64,000 bases of DNA from Dysidea avara (taxonomy: Eukaryota; Porifera; Demospongiae; Dictyoceratida; Dysideidae), in contig NC_089280.1 in NCBI RefSeq assembly GCF_963678975.1, positions 12,909,280 through 12,973,279 of the forward strand, in the 5' to 3' direction. A program made the translations under genes and the position numbers. The first letter of the stretch is position 1, and each line of letters starts with the position of its first letter. Below are positions 1-10,995 of this stretch, piece by piece. A model generated the notes under the pieces. It was not told where the DNA came from, did no database searches, and saw nothing but the letters and a program-made list of their open reading frames with translations.

Positions 1-299
1 AGTTAATCAAGACACACAGTAGTGTGTCATGCGGCCCAAGAAGCTGGCGCGCAACACCTGTGAGTATATTGACAGAAAGAACGAAAACGCAATTTTCACA
101 CCTCTGTAGCTCTGTGCTGCCTTGATGAAACAAGATGATTTTTGCTGTGGACACGCCCTCCAACTTCAGTACCCCACAAACGAAATTTGAGTGAATCGTT
201 TCAGGCATTCCCGAGATATGCAACTTCAAAAATTGGCTTAGTTTCTTTGTTTTTTCTTCTTATTTTTCTTCCTCTTACAAAAACTGCCATAAAACGTGA

Positions 300-608
300 A
301 TGCTATATCCGATTGCCTTGACATGGCACACAGAAGGGGGTATAAAGGTGCATCTCATTACCACCTTTGGCTGGAATACGATAAACAGGCAAAGAGTTAT
401 TAGCAATTATTCACAAAAAATAACACCAATATGTTGTCATGCCTACAGGGTAAACCGCTTACGGGAAGAAGCTGAAAATCAGTGGGTGAATAGGTTAACT
501 ATTGAACCTCAAACCTTTTATGGTTTGAAAGAAATCGAGCTAAAAACCAAGAAGATACAACAAAAAAAACCAACAGTGTGTAACAATTACACAATCGAGA
601 TTAGCTAA
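300..608 (+). other. ORF-like conserved block inside family A
   Basis: A 102-codon open frame within the family A head block. The reversed copy (28004-27762) and the more diverged copy at 59278-59541 keep the same frame and similar residues, around a CHAYRVN-like motif, then EE..EN..V and GLK.I..KT. Copy 2 (7400-7640) has lost the frame. I do not recognise a domain. The copies are very similar as DNA, so the shared frame could simply reflect nucleotide identity. No signal peptide or membrane segment is evident. It could be a small transposon-borne protein or a chance frame. Confidence 0.35.
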
Positions 609-839
609 ATTGAGATTAGCTAATAAAAAACTATTATTTGTCACGCCTACCAGAAAAAAACTGTTTAGGGTAATGCTTTGAAAATCGCTGTACAGATGGA
701 GTAATCATCTTAGAAAGGCTCTTCAATGGTGTAGAAGAATCAGACTTAAAGCCATGGAGTTATAACACGAAATCCATCTTGGTGTAGCAAGTGTGAGATC
801 GAGATACTCTAATAGAGCAGTCATCCTAATAGAGCAGTC

Positions 840-1555
840 ACCCTGAAGAGAATTCAAGAGATCAGCTAGAAACAAGTAACCCCTATAGAGATCAGTTACA
901 AACAAATCACCCTTTAGAGAGTTCAGTAACAAACAATTCACTCTGTAGATAGATCAGCTAGAAGAAGTTACCTTGTAGGTAGTTCCAACTACGGAAAGAG
1001 ATAGTTCAGCTAGAAGAAGTCACCTTGTAGAGAGTTCAGCCACAAAGAAACCACCATGTAGAGAGTTCAGCTACAAACAAGTCACCCTGTAGAGAGATCA
1101 ACTACAAACAAGTCACCCTGTAGAGAGATCAGCTAGAAGAAGTTACCTTGTAGAGAGTTCAGCTGCAAAGAAACCATCATGTAGAGAGTTCAGCTGCAAA
1201 CAAATCACCTGTAGAGAGCTCAGCTACAAACAAATCACTCTGTAGAGAGTTCAGCTAGAAGAAGTTATCTTGTAGAGAGTTCAGCTACAAACAAATCACC
1301 CCGTAGAAAAATCAGCTAGAATAAGTCACCTTGTAGAGAGTTTAGTTACAAAGAAACCACCATGTAGAGAGTTCAGCTACAAACTAGTGACCCTGTAGAG
1401 ACATCAGCTAGAAGAAGTTACCTTGAAGAGAATTCAGCTACAAAGAAACCATCATGTAGGGAGTTCAACTACAAACAAGTGACCCTGTAGAGGCATCAGC
1501 TAGAAGAAGTCACCTTGTAGAGTGTTCAGTTACAAAGAAACAACCATGTAGATAA
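840..1555 (+). repeat. 31-bp minisatellite inside family A
   Basis: About 23 imperfect units of 31 bp, each built on TAGAGAGTTCAGCTACAAAC-type sequence. Two subtypes alternate: one with AGCTACAAA followed by a CACC stretch, and one with AGCTAGAAGAAGTTACCTTG. The same array, longer, lies in the reversed copy at 26398-27590. Confidence 0.9.
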
Positions 1556-1573
1556 TTCTGTAATAAATATACG

Positions 1574-1576
<3 letters not shown>

Positions 1577-1604
<28 letters not shown>
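1577..1604. repeat. (TA)n microsatellite
   Basis: Uninterrupted TA dinucleotides between the family A tandem array and the downstream foldback. Confidence 0.95.
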
Positions 1605-1607
<3 letters not shown>

Positions 1608-1760
1608 TGTGCAATTACAGATAAAATCAGAAATATTTAAAGTATTTAACATCTGTTTCATATTTTCTTCTTCCTGTGGTAAAGAAAAAAAGATAGGTCA
1701 AAAAAGCCCCAAAGCTGGCCATAGGCCAGCTTTGGGGTATACAAATACAATAAGAAGTGA

Positions 1761-2089
1761 TATCTAATCCAAAACAGCCAAGCTATAAAAAAGAGTGCGG
1801 CCCTCAAAAAGGCCATTTTGAAAAAAGATGTGAAATCCAAGGTGGTGGCCAAGAAATGGCTGTGATGGTAGGTTAATGGTAAAAATTTTAATAACGACAA
1901 TTCAGGTGAATTTTGTGCTAAGACCAAGCAGCACCAAAATTCACCTGAATTGCTGTTATTAAAATTTTTGCCATTAACCTACCATCACAGCCATTTCTTG
2001 GTCGCCACCTTGGATTTCACATCTTTTTTCACAATGGCCTTTTTGAGGGCCGTACTCTTTTTTACAGCTTGGCTGTTTTGGATTAGATA
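1761..2089. repeat. 329-bp foldback (family D)
   Basis: Two arms of about 158 bp (1761-1918 and 1932-2089) are nearly perfect reverse complements around a loop of about 13 bases. Both outer ends read TATCTAATCCAAAACAGCC. Part of one arm recurs at 8150-8290 and 26312-26397, each time next to family A sequence. A short separate palindrome (CCCCAAAGCTGG with its complement) sits just upstream at 1705-1736. The RNA would form a very long hairpin. Open frames within it are by-products of the palindrome. Confidence 0.9.
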
Positions 2090-2139
2090 ATATTACAGTA
2101 AGGCACTACTCAACTAACTCATTAGTACTTCATTAGGTA

Positions 2140-2800
2140 ATAATCATACAGTACGATAGTAACTGTATATAGTAGGGATCACAAAGGAGTAGGTGTGGCC
2201 CACGAAATAACATCACCCAAAAACCAGCCTCAATTTTCCGAGACGACCATAAGGCACTATTGGTTTGGTAAGCTATCAGATCAACCCAAAATGCTTTCAA
2301 TAAGTTGCTACGAAATTTTAATTTTTTTTTATTCAATGGAATTTTCTAGTGACTGACTGACTGATGCCTTCAGACAAGCGTAACTCGATAACGGCTAAGG
2401 CTATGGGCTTGATTTTTTCACTATTCGACGTCACTTTGGCCCGAGAGGTGCCTTTCGGCATAACGCAGTACGTACAATGCATTCTTCATTAACATACCAG
2501 TCCACTCCTTTGTGTGCCATTCATCTTTGCTGACAGAGAAAGGTATTGATTTGGCAGTAGCACGTGATGGTTTCCCTTCAAAATGGAAATCGTCCGTATT
2601 TTTCATAGTGGCTATTATAATTGCAAAGGTGCTTTTCAAACATTTCTTGATTCGAAATGCTGTGTAACGGGTTGAACATAGCTGACAATGAAGTGTAATG
2701 ATACTTCACTTTTCAGACAATAATTGCTATAGCTGGGGCGTGAGGCACCATTTCAGATGCGGTATGCGTAGGTTCACCAGTCATAATAAAATTATTTACA
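2140..2800. repeat. Family B repeat, copy 1
   Basis: Shares two long blocks with 17605-18145: one starting at AATCATACAGTA, and one running from GATGCCT through GGCTATGGGCTTGATTT. This copy has about 190 bp more than the second, and that extra part holds the ORF at 2639-2421. No terminal inverted repeats were found by eye. Confidence 0.65.
2421..2639 (-). other. Conserved peptide block in family B
   Basis: A 72-codon minus-strand frame with the core KSIPFSVSKDEWHTKE, then NALYVLRYAERH. A related peptide is encoded on the plus strand at 18540-18738 (KSTPCTLSDKKWDTKE, then ALYVLWYPKRH). The spacing and hydrophobic pattern are the same although the DNA has diverged, which suggests descent from a coding sequence. 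No known domain is recognised. It may be a captured gene fragment or the end of a transposon protein. Confidence 0.4.
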
Positions 2801-4935
2801 AAAAAGTTAACAAGTACACGAAAAAATTTGGGATTTTCAACTAGAGTAGGGACCATAGCACATTGATAAAAAGTACTGAAATAAGTTGGAATAGTCCATG
2901 ATATTAAATCACAGTAAAACAATAAGAAGTGTTATAAATTATTACCTAACGGAGTACTAACACATTACTTTACAAGCGCAAGGGCAGATTTAGGTGGGGC
3001 ATGCTTGGGGCGCTGAAGCATCCCACTTCCAAAATTTTACAATGAGTAAACTAAGGAAGCTTCTAGAAGCTGTAGTACAGGTACAGTTGCATTTTATACA
3101 CATGTATGGACAATGAAAAGATGGAAAGAGCAAGGGGAATAGCTAATCTTATCCAAGAATTACTAAGAGGGGTTCAAAATTATACTTTTGGAGTAAGTCT
3201 TACCTTAGAAGTTGTTAAATCCGAAATACTCTAATAGAACAGTCAACTACTCTAATAGAACATCCATCATTAAAACTATAATTTTCAAGTTACCAGAGTG
3301 TAAGCTGAAATTAAACCTATTCTTCTACACCTGTGCACTGCTACCCTCACCATTGTACCAAACATCCTGCCATATACCAATCGCTTCAGGTAATAGATTT
3401 ATACCTTTAATGTACTATAAATTGTATAAAACATTATTAATTGAAAATCTGTCCTGAAAAAATAACCTTTTCTGTCAAATAGTTTAAATTTCTTTTAGGC
3501 TCTGCTAAATACTTGATTCTTGGGTTGAAATGCTTCTCTTGCAAATAAAACAGTAGTCTTATATAATAGCGAATTTCTTAGCTTTTATAAAGTTCACAAG
3601 GCTGCAACATGAGAGCTGTTCATTTTGTTTCCCTTACTTGATCAAATCCCATGCTACATTTGTATAAATCTAGCAGCTTTGGAGATTGCACTATCAAATC
3701 CCTTGAAGCTCAACTTTATGCTAAATGATACTGCAGCATTTAAGTTGTCAGGATCATTGGGTGCAAAAAGGGGTTAGTTGTGGCCAAAAACTAGTTGTAT
3801 TTGTAGACTAGTTGTAAAACAATTATAATGATGGATGGATCTATCATTTTAAAAGTTAGATTGAAATAGCAACCTGCATTTCAGAACTGTGGCTACATAT
3901 GAAGGTAGATCCAATCCTGTGATTTAAATATTCTCCTTGACCTTACATATTTTCTTTGACAAGCCACTATTATACATTTTCTTAAAGTTCAATAACAAGA
4001 AACAGTGTATAGTTCTGTTTTTTTATTAAAATTATTTCCAACTGATCTTATTTAAATTAAAATTACTTCCAACTGAACTTATTTATCTTGTATCCAGGTT
4101 TGGTTAAAAATAGCTTCTAGATTCAATCTTGTGATAGCCATTTTCCAAAAATTTCTGGGGGGTCTGGGATTATATATGCCACCAGATCTAGAGCCCCCCT
4201 AGCTAGAGAATTATATACAGCTGAGTGCACATGCACTCCATACACTGGTGAGTCAGTCTACTTGCCCTCTCCACTCCCACTTACCCTCTCCACTCCCACT
4301 TACCCTCTCTACTGTTTGGACAGCTAGTGTAGTTTGAGCCATGAGATTGTAAATTATGCTATACTTCAAAACACTAAATTTGATCATGTGCAGCTGATAC
4401 CCATATGTTTCCACTACTAGTTCTTTAAGATGTTAGTCTAAGATTGAATTTTAGCTACATGGCGGCGCCCTTTAGTTATATTGACAAGCTGTTTGGGGAA
4501 TAATGGTATCACATAAACAAAGTGACATCATTTTTCACTCAAAAGTACTACCAAATTCAATCTCAATAGGCCAAATTTGCAAAATTTACCTGTGGGGGCA
4601 TGCCCCCAGACCCCCCTAGATAGGGCATGCAGTGTGCTTCTCACACTAGTTATATCAACTTTCTTGCCACATATATAAATATCCATGTTAGCAACCCCCC
4701 TTCTGAAATCCTAGATCCGCCCCTGCAAGCGCATCGCTTTAATACAAGAGCACAGTAGGGATATAAAACTTCTTATTGTTTTACTGTGATTTAATATCAT
4801 GCACTACTCCAGCTTGGTTCAGTACTTTTTATCAATGTGCTATGGTCCCTACTCTAGTTGAAAATTCCAAATTATTTTTGTGTACTTGTATTAAAGTGAT
4901 GCGCTTGTTAAGTAATGTATTAGTACTTCGTTGGG
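2790..4935. repeat. Foldback element split by a hAT insertion
   Basis: Sequence 2790-2930 reappears reverse-complemented at 4764-4880, including short matching frames starting MFYCDLIS on opposite strands. The hAT-type element 2981-4725 sits between the arms with a clean 8-bp target duplication, so it landed in the spacer of an existing foldback. Spacer sequence 2931-2980 plus 4734-4760 is also repeated inverted at about 4880-4950. Confidence 0.7.
2981..4725. mobile_element. Non-autonomous hAT-type transposon (family C, copy 1)
   Basis: Flanked by an exact 8-bp target duplication CAAGCGCA at 2973-2980 and 4726-4733. The right end reads inward CAGGGGCGGATCTAGG and the left end is a decayed version (AGGGCAGATTTAGG). 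Eight-base duplications and CAGGGGCG-type termini are typical of the hAT superfamily. There is no transposase frame in its 1.75 kb. It carries two copies of the CTCTAATAGAA motif (about 3225-3262) and a GGGGGCATGCCCCC palindrome near 4600. A second, inverted copy lies at 57223-59001. Confidence 0.85.
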
Positions 4936-4949
4936 TAATAATTTATATT

Positions 4950-5233
4950 ACGGTATCGCTCAAGTCTTTGCGAGTGTGAGCAATAGAAAAAGTTGCAAAT
5001 TAAAAGGTGTGGCACTCTTTTCGTTCACGAGTAATTATCCTGTTTCATTTGGGATGAATACCTGCAAGCAAAACGAGTACTACTCCCTTTAATTCGCTTG
5101 TTTTTTAATTGCTCATACTCAGAGTGGATTATAACAGTCGGCTATTGGACATTTACCGACCAATTAGCTGGAAGACCGCCCAATTACCTACTGAACCAGT
5201 CAAGGATGGCTGACTGATTTCCACTAAAAAAGA
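4950..5233. other. Non-coding stretch
   Basis: No gene, RNA or clear repeat was found between the foldback and the SINE. Confidence 0.5.
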
Positions 5234-5385
5234 TTGATATACTTAATAGAATAGTCAGCGACTCTAATAGAGCAGTCGAACAGCTTTAAAAGGCAGCAAA
5301 AAAAGTTTTTGTCTGACCTGGGAATCGAATCTGCACCTTACAATGAAGTCCAACCTGCACCATTCTACCACAAGCTCACACACTG
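5234..5385 (-). repeat. tRNA-derived SINE, copy 1
   Basis: The minus strand has a pol III A-box-like TGGTAGAATGG (within 5358-5377) and, about 40 bases later, a B-box-like AGATTCGATTCCC (5332-5318). An A-rich stretch follows, then two CTCTATTAGAG motifs as its tail. The layout is that of a tRNA-headed SINE. The 3' boundary is taken at the end of the motif pair. Confidence 0.6.
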
Positions 5386-6301
5386 TTTTAGTGGCTTCTA
5401 AAGGGGTTTTAAATGTCCTGCAGTTAAAACTGATATAGATACATGTCACAAAACATCGCATTGGATAATTTCATATCAAATCATCATAGCTTATTACCTA
5501 GAGGTTTATTATGTATATGGCTAAACAATATAGTGCATGGCTGCTGAAGGAGTTTTGGGTATCAAAATACTCACATCCAAGCTTTGAAAATCCAAATTTT
5601 TTTCAGGGGATATGCCCCAACTTAAGTATTGCCATACAATGTCAGATCATGTCAGATCAACTTTGACTTTGATCTGACATAATGTCAGATCAACGAAGAC
5701 TAGTTATAATCCTCTCTGCTCATACTCTTGCGAGATGATGTTACATTTACGCGGTACCGTGCTTCGTCACTGCAATAAATAATAATATTACATAATGCGT
5801 TATGCCCAACACTGTGGTTAGTTAAATGATTTAATTATCAAATAGCTACCCATTTAGTTAACATTCTAGTGGGACACACAAAATGTAGCTCTTAGTGCAC
5901 GCTTCAGTTTTAAAACTAAACTGGGCAGGTCAAATGTGTAGTTTTTATCTGCGACAGGGCCATAGTCCCATACAGAGCATTTAACTACACTGTATGCACT
6001 GGTCAAGCAAAGCACTTTACTCTTCTTGCCACTATATGGGCTGATAAACAAAATTACAAAACCCATACAGCACTTAGATGTAAGCTTTAATTACAGTTAC
6101 ATTTCCTCGTTACCTGCTAAATACAAGCTAAAAGTTTGTCTCGTGTACTATATTAGTTCAGCTAAAACGATGTAAATTTATGCTTGTGCCATCGTGTCAG
6201 CTCCAGTCACATGCATTTAATATACATTTGTATTTTAAGGATAGAGGCTTAATTGTGCCTGTGCATCCTTGGAAAATTATGTACTTAGCTATTCTAATTA
6301 C
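5386..6301. other. Non-coding stretch
   Basis: No credible gene. A short direct repeat of ATGTCAGATCA with its complement lies at about 5640-5700. Confidence 0.5.
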
Positions 6302-6430
6302 TATACAAAATCAAATAAGCAATTACTGTAATGTCTGTCCAGCAGTGTTTTAAAATCATTGACAGAGGGAGAATCAACAATAGATTCGGGTAATGAATTC
6401 CAGTCATTGATTACTCTGTTACTATAAAAA
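6302..6430 (-). pseudogene. LINE reverse transcriptase C-terminal fragment
   Basis: The minus strand encodes about 42 residues ending at a stop, with FYSNRVINDWNSLPESIV followed by a VNDFKTLLD-like stretch. The pattern NR..N.WNSLP..IV..S.SVN.FK..LD is the usual C-terminus of the LINE reverse transcriptase ORF in CR1/L2/jockey-type elements. The rest of the element is absent, so this is a short relic. Confidence 0.75.
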
Positions 6431-6470
6431 TTTAGTTATTGTATAGGACATTTTCAACATGTGATCTACT

Positions 6471-6640
6471 TTAAGTTTCGCCTACGCGCCCACCATATTG
6501 GTGAACCACTGCACTGGTGCACCATGTAATAGTTCACACAGTATATCGTGTGTAAAGTATTCTTCTGATGATGAAGAGAGAAGTCATGTTAAGGTGGAAG
6601 AGAACTATATCTTTAACGGTGTTGATTAATAGCTGCGCTG
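6471..6640 (+). repeat. Family G duplicated segment, copy 1
   Basis: Matches 9815-9600 in reverse orientation, including a block around CATATTGGTGAACCACTGCA and a later one around TCTTCTGATGAAGAGAGAAG. Its nature is unknown. Confidence 0.65.
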
Positions 6641-7087
6641 AAAATGGAGCTGTGCAACAGGGAATTATTCATGTTAGATAGAGCCCCGCCATGATGCTCG
6701 ATGCTCCTGACAAGTTTCGTTACTCTGTGTGCTATTACTCGTGAAAGGTATTGGATGCTGGTTGGAGTACCACATGAGATTTCACTCTGGATCTGCTAGA
6801 CTAGCCAGTGTGAATGGCTCACCTATGCTTAAAGTTGTAGTGAGAAAATGAATTCTAGTATGAATTGCTGACTACAATGTATATAGCGTTTTATGATTCT
6901 TTGGTCCATTGTAGCTAGCTCTTGCAGATCAGCTATCTAGGCCTGTGACAGACACCTCCCAGAGTCCTTTATAACCTCTTTTGGGATTCCAAACATGTTC
7001 AGCATTTCTAGATGATCTGCAATGTACTTAATACTACTGAGGTAACTATTAGGACTGAGTAGGATAATTGTTAAGGATTTTTTGTAC
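6641..7087. other. Non-coding stretch
   Basis: No supported gene or repeat in this stretch. Confidence 0.5.
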
Positions 7088-8290
7088 TCAAGACACACGG
7101 TAGTGTGTCGTGCAGCCAAGAAATCCAGTGCACCACACCATGAGTATAATGATAGGGAAGAAAGAAAACAGCTTTTTCACGTGTCTATAGCTCCATGTCC
7201 CTTACTCCAAAGCACATCATTTTTGCATTAAAGCTGTATACCAGGTTAGGGAGGCCACAGAGCAAATTTAATTAAATTCGCAACAGCTATTTGCAAGATA
7301 TAGGCGTTCAAAGTTTCATTTTAATTTCTTCATTTTTTTACTTCTTCTTATGCCGTACGGGGGCTACGGGAGCTTTGATTAATTTTTGCACACTTTGCAA
7401 AAATTGTTATAAAACACAAACGCATGTAACTTGATTGCCTCTATCTTTGGCACAAATAAAGAGCGTGTAACGGTGGATTCACCTACCAAGTTTGCTGTCA
7501 ATCTGAGGAATATCCAAAGAGTTGTGAGCATTTATTCACGTAAAACTTCTGTCACAGCTACAGGGTAAACCGAGTATAAGAATAACTTGAAACTTGGTGT
7601 GTAGATAGGCTGATCAACGTAGCAGTTCCTTTTGATAGTTTGAATAACAATAGAGTTACAGTGACAAAGTTATAAAGCAAACACCAAACAAGTGTAAAAT
7701 TGTGGGATCAAGATACTCTAACAGAGCAGTCCCCACGGGGTAAAAAATGGGTACAAAAAATTTCAGAAAAAAAACTTACCATGCAGAGTTCGAACCAGGG
7801 ACCTCCATACCTAATACCTGCATCCTTAACCACTGATCCACTGCTATCTTGGCTGATCACCTTACTTGATTTCTGCTTTATAAATGAATTTTCTAGTTTA
7901 AATTTGCTTATGATTAAATGTTCGTAATTTCATAGATCTACCAATAGAAGCACTAGATTGTTCTAGAACATTCTATGTATGTTCTATTTGAAGTCCACAA
8001 AAAATGTACACTCTACTAGAGTATTACAATAATAATATCAAATATTGAAGTAAATCTTGCAATGCAATACATTTGTAAGTCTTTCTTCAATAATTATCAT
8101 TGTGTCTGCATAGAAAAGAAGAAATGTGAGTAAAAACAAACCTCAAAGTCAGCCATAGGCATTGCTAAAACTTATTAGCAGTAACTTCATTGCAGCCATT
8201 TCTTGGCCACCACCTTTGATTTCACAACTTTTTTCACCCAGCCTTTTTTAAGGCCGCACCATTTTTTCACAGCTTGGCTGTTTTTATGTG
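7088..8290 (+). repeat. Family A composite repeat, copy 2 (decayed)
   Basis: Begins TCAAGACACACGG with the same hairpin and follows the copy 1 head block to about 7735 with many substitutions. The tandem array is absent: a tRNA-like SINE and unrelated sequence occupy 7710-8110. Sequence matching the CCAAAG..GGCCATAGG patch and the foldback D arm returns at 8130-8290. This supports foldback D as the normal downstream end of family A. Confidence 0.6.
7710..7860 (-). repeat. tRNA-derived SINE, copy 2
   Basis: The minus strand shows an A-box-like GATCAGTGGTTAAGGATGC (7839-7821) and a perfect B-box-like GGTTCGAACTC (7796-7786). An A/T-rich linker follows, then one CTCTGTTAGAG motif at about 7718. 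The tRNA-like body is intact enough to suggest a relatively recent SINE. Confidence 0.65.
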
Positions 8291-8655
8291 GTCATAATAT
8301 CTGACCAGACAGTTTAGTTGGTGTGGTCATGATCAAGGTTAGCACGATCAGTACAGACATTAACAAAAATGTTCTTGTAAGCTCAGTAAAAGTTATGTTT
8401 GATGACTTAGGCCTCTGCTGCTTACTTGAGTGAGGCCAGATCTCTCACTCCTGCAAAAAATAAGTGACATTTCTGTATGGGAAAATGACACTTCAGAAAT
8501 AGCATACACTTCTATATACAGGGATTACAATGATCGAGTACTGGCACCAAATGGCAATGCTTTAGGCAAGTTAACTTGTAGCTACTTAACAGCATACAGT
8601 TACAACATACGTGCACATATAATAGCAACCATGTAAGAGATGATTACAATAATCA

Positions 8656-8701
<46 letters not shown>

Positions 8702-9591
8702 TACACAAAAATCACAGTGGCAAGTGAAAATTAATACTGGATGATGCATTCCGCCACTGTAAAGCAGTATGTCAGTTTTTTGGTAGTGACAAAATTACTA
8801 AATGGAATAAACATCTTACACATAGCTATTGTAGCCATTGCTGGTTTGTCCAGTCCCTGAGTAGAAGTGGTTAACACAATCATGTAAAGACAGTGGGACA
8901 CATGGACATGACAACTGTTAACAGATCAGAAGTGATTGATGCCACTGATGTGCATGTGCACTGTTTACCATATTTAAAAACAAGCACTGGTTCTGATAAA
9001 CGTTGAGTCCAGTATAACATTTCGTTAAGCTACAGCTAGCCATTTACCAATAATTTTAATTTCCGGATGCATGCATGACTGCTTATCCAAAATGTAGATA
9101 GCACTGAACAAATGTTACAAACTACACAAATGTGTGGACTGGTATATACATCTGTTTTACAATAAAATTAACATAGCTACATAGAGTTTCTGGGCATCTA
9201 CTACATCACAATCATATGACTTTGTTGCTGTGTTGTTTCCAAGATCTTAACGCATGCAAGTGTTCATGTTAACACCTGCTATGACAATCCACATTATACC
9301 TTTAATTTCTAGCTATATGTAGCTAGGTAACAATTAAATTCTTGAATAAGACCAAGTGTCTGTAATCTTACCAAGAACAGTACACATCAGTATTGCACTA
9401 GCTCAGTAAACCTGTCTTGGACCTTTTGGCTGTTGCACTGGTTTTAGCCAATTCTCTACCAAGAGGGTAATTATATTGACACTATATCAAACTTTTTCTT
9501 GCAAATAACCAACCGACAGAATTGTCAGGGATACCAAGACTTAAACACGAGCTCAACATTCTTGTTGAATGGTGCCTTTTACTGAGCCCAT
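8291..9591. other. Non-coding stretch with (CA)n
   Basis: An (AC)n microsatellite of about 45 bases lies at 8656-8700. No gene was found in the rest. Confidence 0.6.
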
Positions 9592-9599
9592 TCAGTTGA

Positions 9600-9815
9600 C
9601 AGTCCTGGCACCCTTCGTGCCGCCATCAATCAACCTTCTAGAACACTTCCAAAAGTATAATTCTCTTCCACTTAGACCATGACTTCTCTCTTCATCAGAA
9701 GAATACTGTAAACATGATATACTGAGCGAACTATTACACCATAGATTTATACACCCTATGACACGGTCACCAGTGCAGTGGTTCACCAATATGGCGGACA
9801 CGTAGGCGAAACTTA
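9600..9815 (-). repeat. Family G duplicated segment, copy 2
   Basis: Inverted relative to 6471-6640. An 87-codon minus-strand frame (9855-9592) runs through it, with the core SSDEERSH. The frame is not kept in the other copy, so coding is doubtful. Confidence 0.6.
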
Positions 9816-9859
9816 AAATTATGTATTGTGGATCACGTGCTTTATATGAATACATTTAT

Positions 9860-10704
9860 TTGGTTCACTCAATTAATTGCATACCTTCCATATCCATAGT
9901 TGTAGCAAGTGCGTGCGTGTAACAAAACAGCAACCACTACGCATTTTTGTGGCCAATTAGCTAGCTGGACAACTGCCAATTCACGCTAACGATGGATGTT
10001 TTTCTTTCCTACTCGTGTAAACTCAGATTCGTTTAACACTGTGACCCGATCAATCTAAATATTATAGCCGGGGGTGTATAGTACAGTAGCTAAAACGCGG
10101 ATGCATGCATATAGGCACTACCCAATAGCCACGTCGAGTGACATTTCAAGACACATCACCGCACGAAGTCACGAGAACAGTGATAAAAGTAGAGGTACAG
10201 CAGGCCAGGCCGGTTTAACAGTATAACGTAAGTTACTAAAGCAACAACACTCTACAACACTCACCAGCTGTCTAGAAAGGCTTCGTTTTTCGCAAACAGG
10301 CTTCGTTAATTCAGTTAATAGCCTCAGTGACCTTAGGCGTGTACACCTCCGTGTACTATGATGTGGTTATAGTTTGCGAGATCCAATTTGTTTGCGAATC
10401 GATTGCAAAGTTTCTACTGAATTTATATTTTCGAGTAAGCAGAACGTCTGTATTAACTTTGCCATAGAAATTATTCGTGTCTCGCAGGTTTTCCACGATT
10501 AAAGACAGAAAATTAGTTAGCTATAAAGCAGCTTCGCAAAAATTGGGGCTCGCCACATTTTTGTTTTTATCTGCTTTACCAGTTAGCTAGTCGCTGGGGA
10601 GAACATGAACCTGTGTGAAGAGCTAGAATCCTTTATGTGATGTGTACAAATAGATGTATAGTGCATGTGACCAGTTCTTGTGATTTTTGTCGTTTGTTCA
10701 GGGA
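9860..10704. other. Non-coding stretch
   Basis: Slightly richer in CpG than its surroundings, but I see no exon that I can support. Confidence 0.4.
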
Positions 10705-10995
10705 TGGTTATGCAGACATTGGCGTATTTTGATAAATATTGTCTTTATGCTTAATGAGAAGATTTTACGCCAATCACTTCTTTATACCTAAAGAGAGGAT
10801 TTTACGCCAATCTTCCCATTAAGTACTTAATGACAAGCTTTTACACTAAAGTCATTAGTGTAAAAAGCATTATGAAGTCACTACATGCACTACACATCAT
10901 GTAAAGGGAATGTTTTACGCCAAACACTTAAAAGTCACTAATTACAGGATTATCCCCACCAACCCTTGTAATCACATGATCTCCACAAACTAAGT
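10705..10995 (+). repeat. Family E repeat, copy 1
   Basis: About 290 bp matching 20880-20585 in reverse orientation. It contains recurring TTTTACGCCAATC-type units and the internal palindrome AAGTACTTAATG region. Confidence 0.8.

Larger units (their letters stand above)
7..2089 (+). repeat. Family A composite repeat, copy 1
   Basis: Interspersed repeat seen at least four times here (7, 7088, 26312-30828 reversed, 59002). All copies start with TCAAGACACAC and a short hairpin (GACACAC, 4-base loop, GTGTGTC) followed by a GC-rich patch near GGCGCGC. Order in this copy: hairpin head, a ~500-bp block with a conserved ORF-like stretch (300-608), a palindromic CTCTAATAGAG motif near 805, a 31-bp tandem array (about 840-1555), an AT microsatellite, and a long foldback (1761-2089). 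Copies 2 and 3 also have the foldback sequence downstream of the head block, so it probably belongs to the element. A conserved head, central minisatellite and hairpin tail resemble non-autonomous Helitron/Helentron (HINE/DINE-type) elements. That placement is inference, because no CTRR end is visible. Confidence 0.75.

Noticed and set aside
840..1555. CRISPR-like array
   Set aside because: The repeats are contiguous and imperfect with no unique spacers, and the window is eukaryotic.
1658..1927. 89-codon frame over the foldback
   Set aside because: It lies across one arm of a near-perfect palindrome and has no independent support.
4776..4979. Small gene starting MFYCDLIS, paired with a similar frame at 2922-2713
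   Set aside because: The two frames are the arms of one inverted repeat, so their similarity is not evidence of coding.
5318..5377. Functional tRNA gene
   Set aside because: A- and B-box-like sequences are present, but the cloverleaf cannot be folded convincingly and the context is a SINE with tail motifs.
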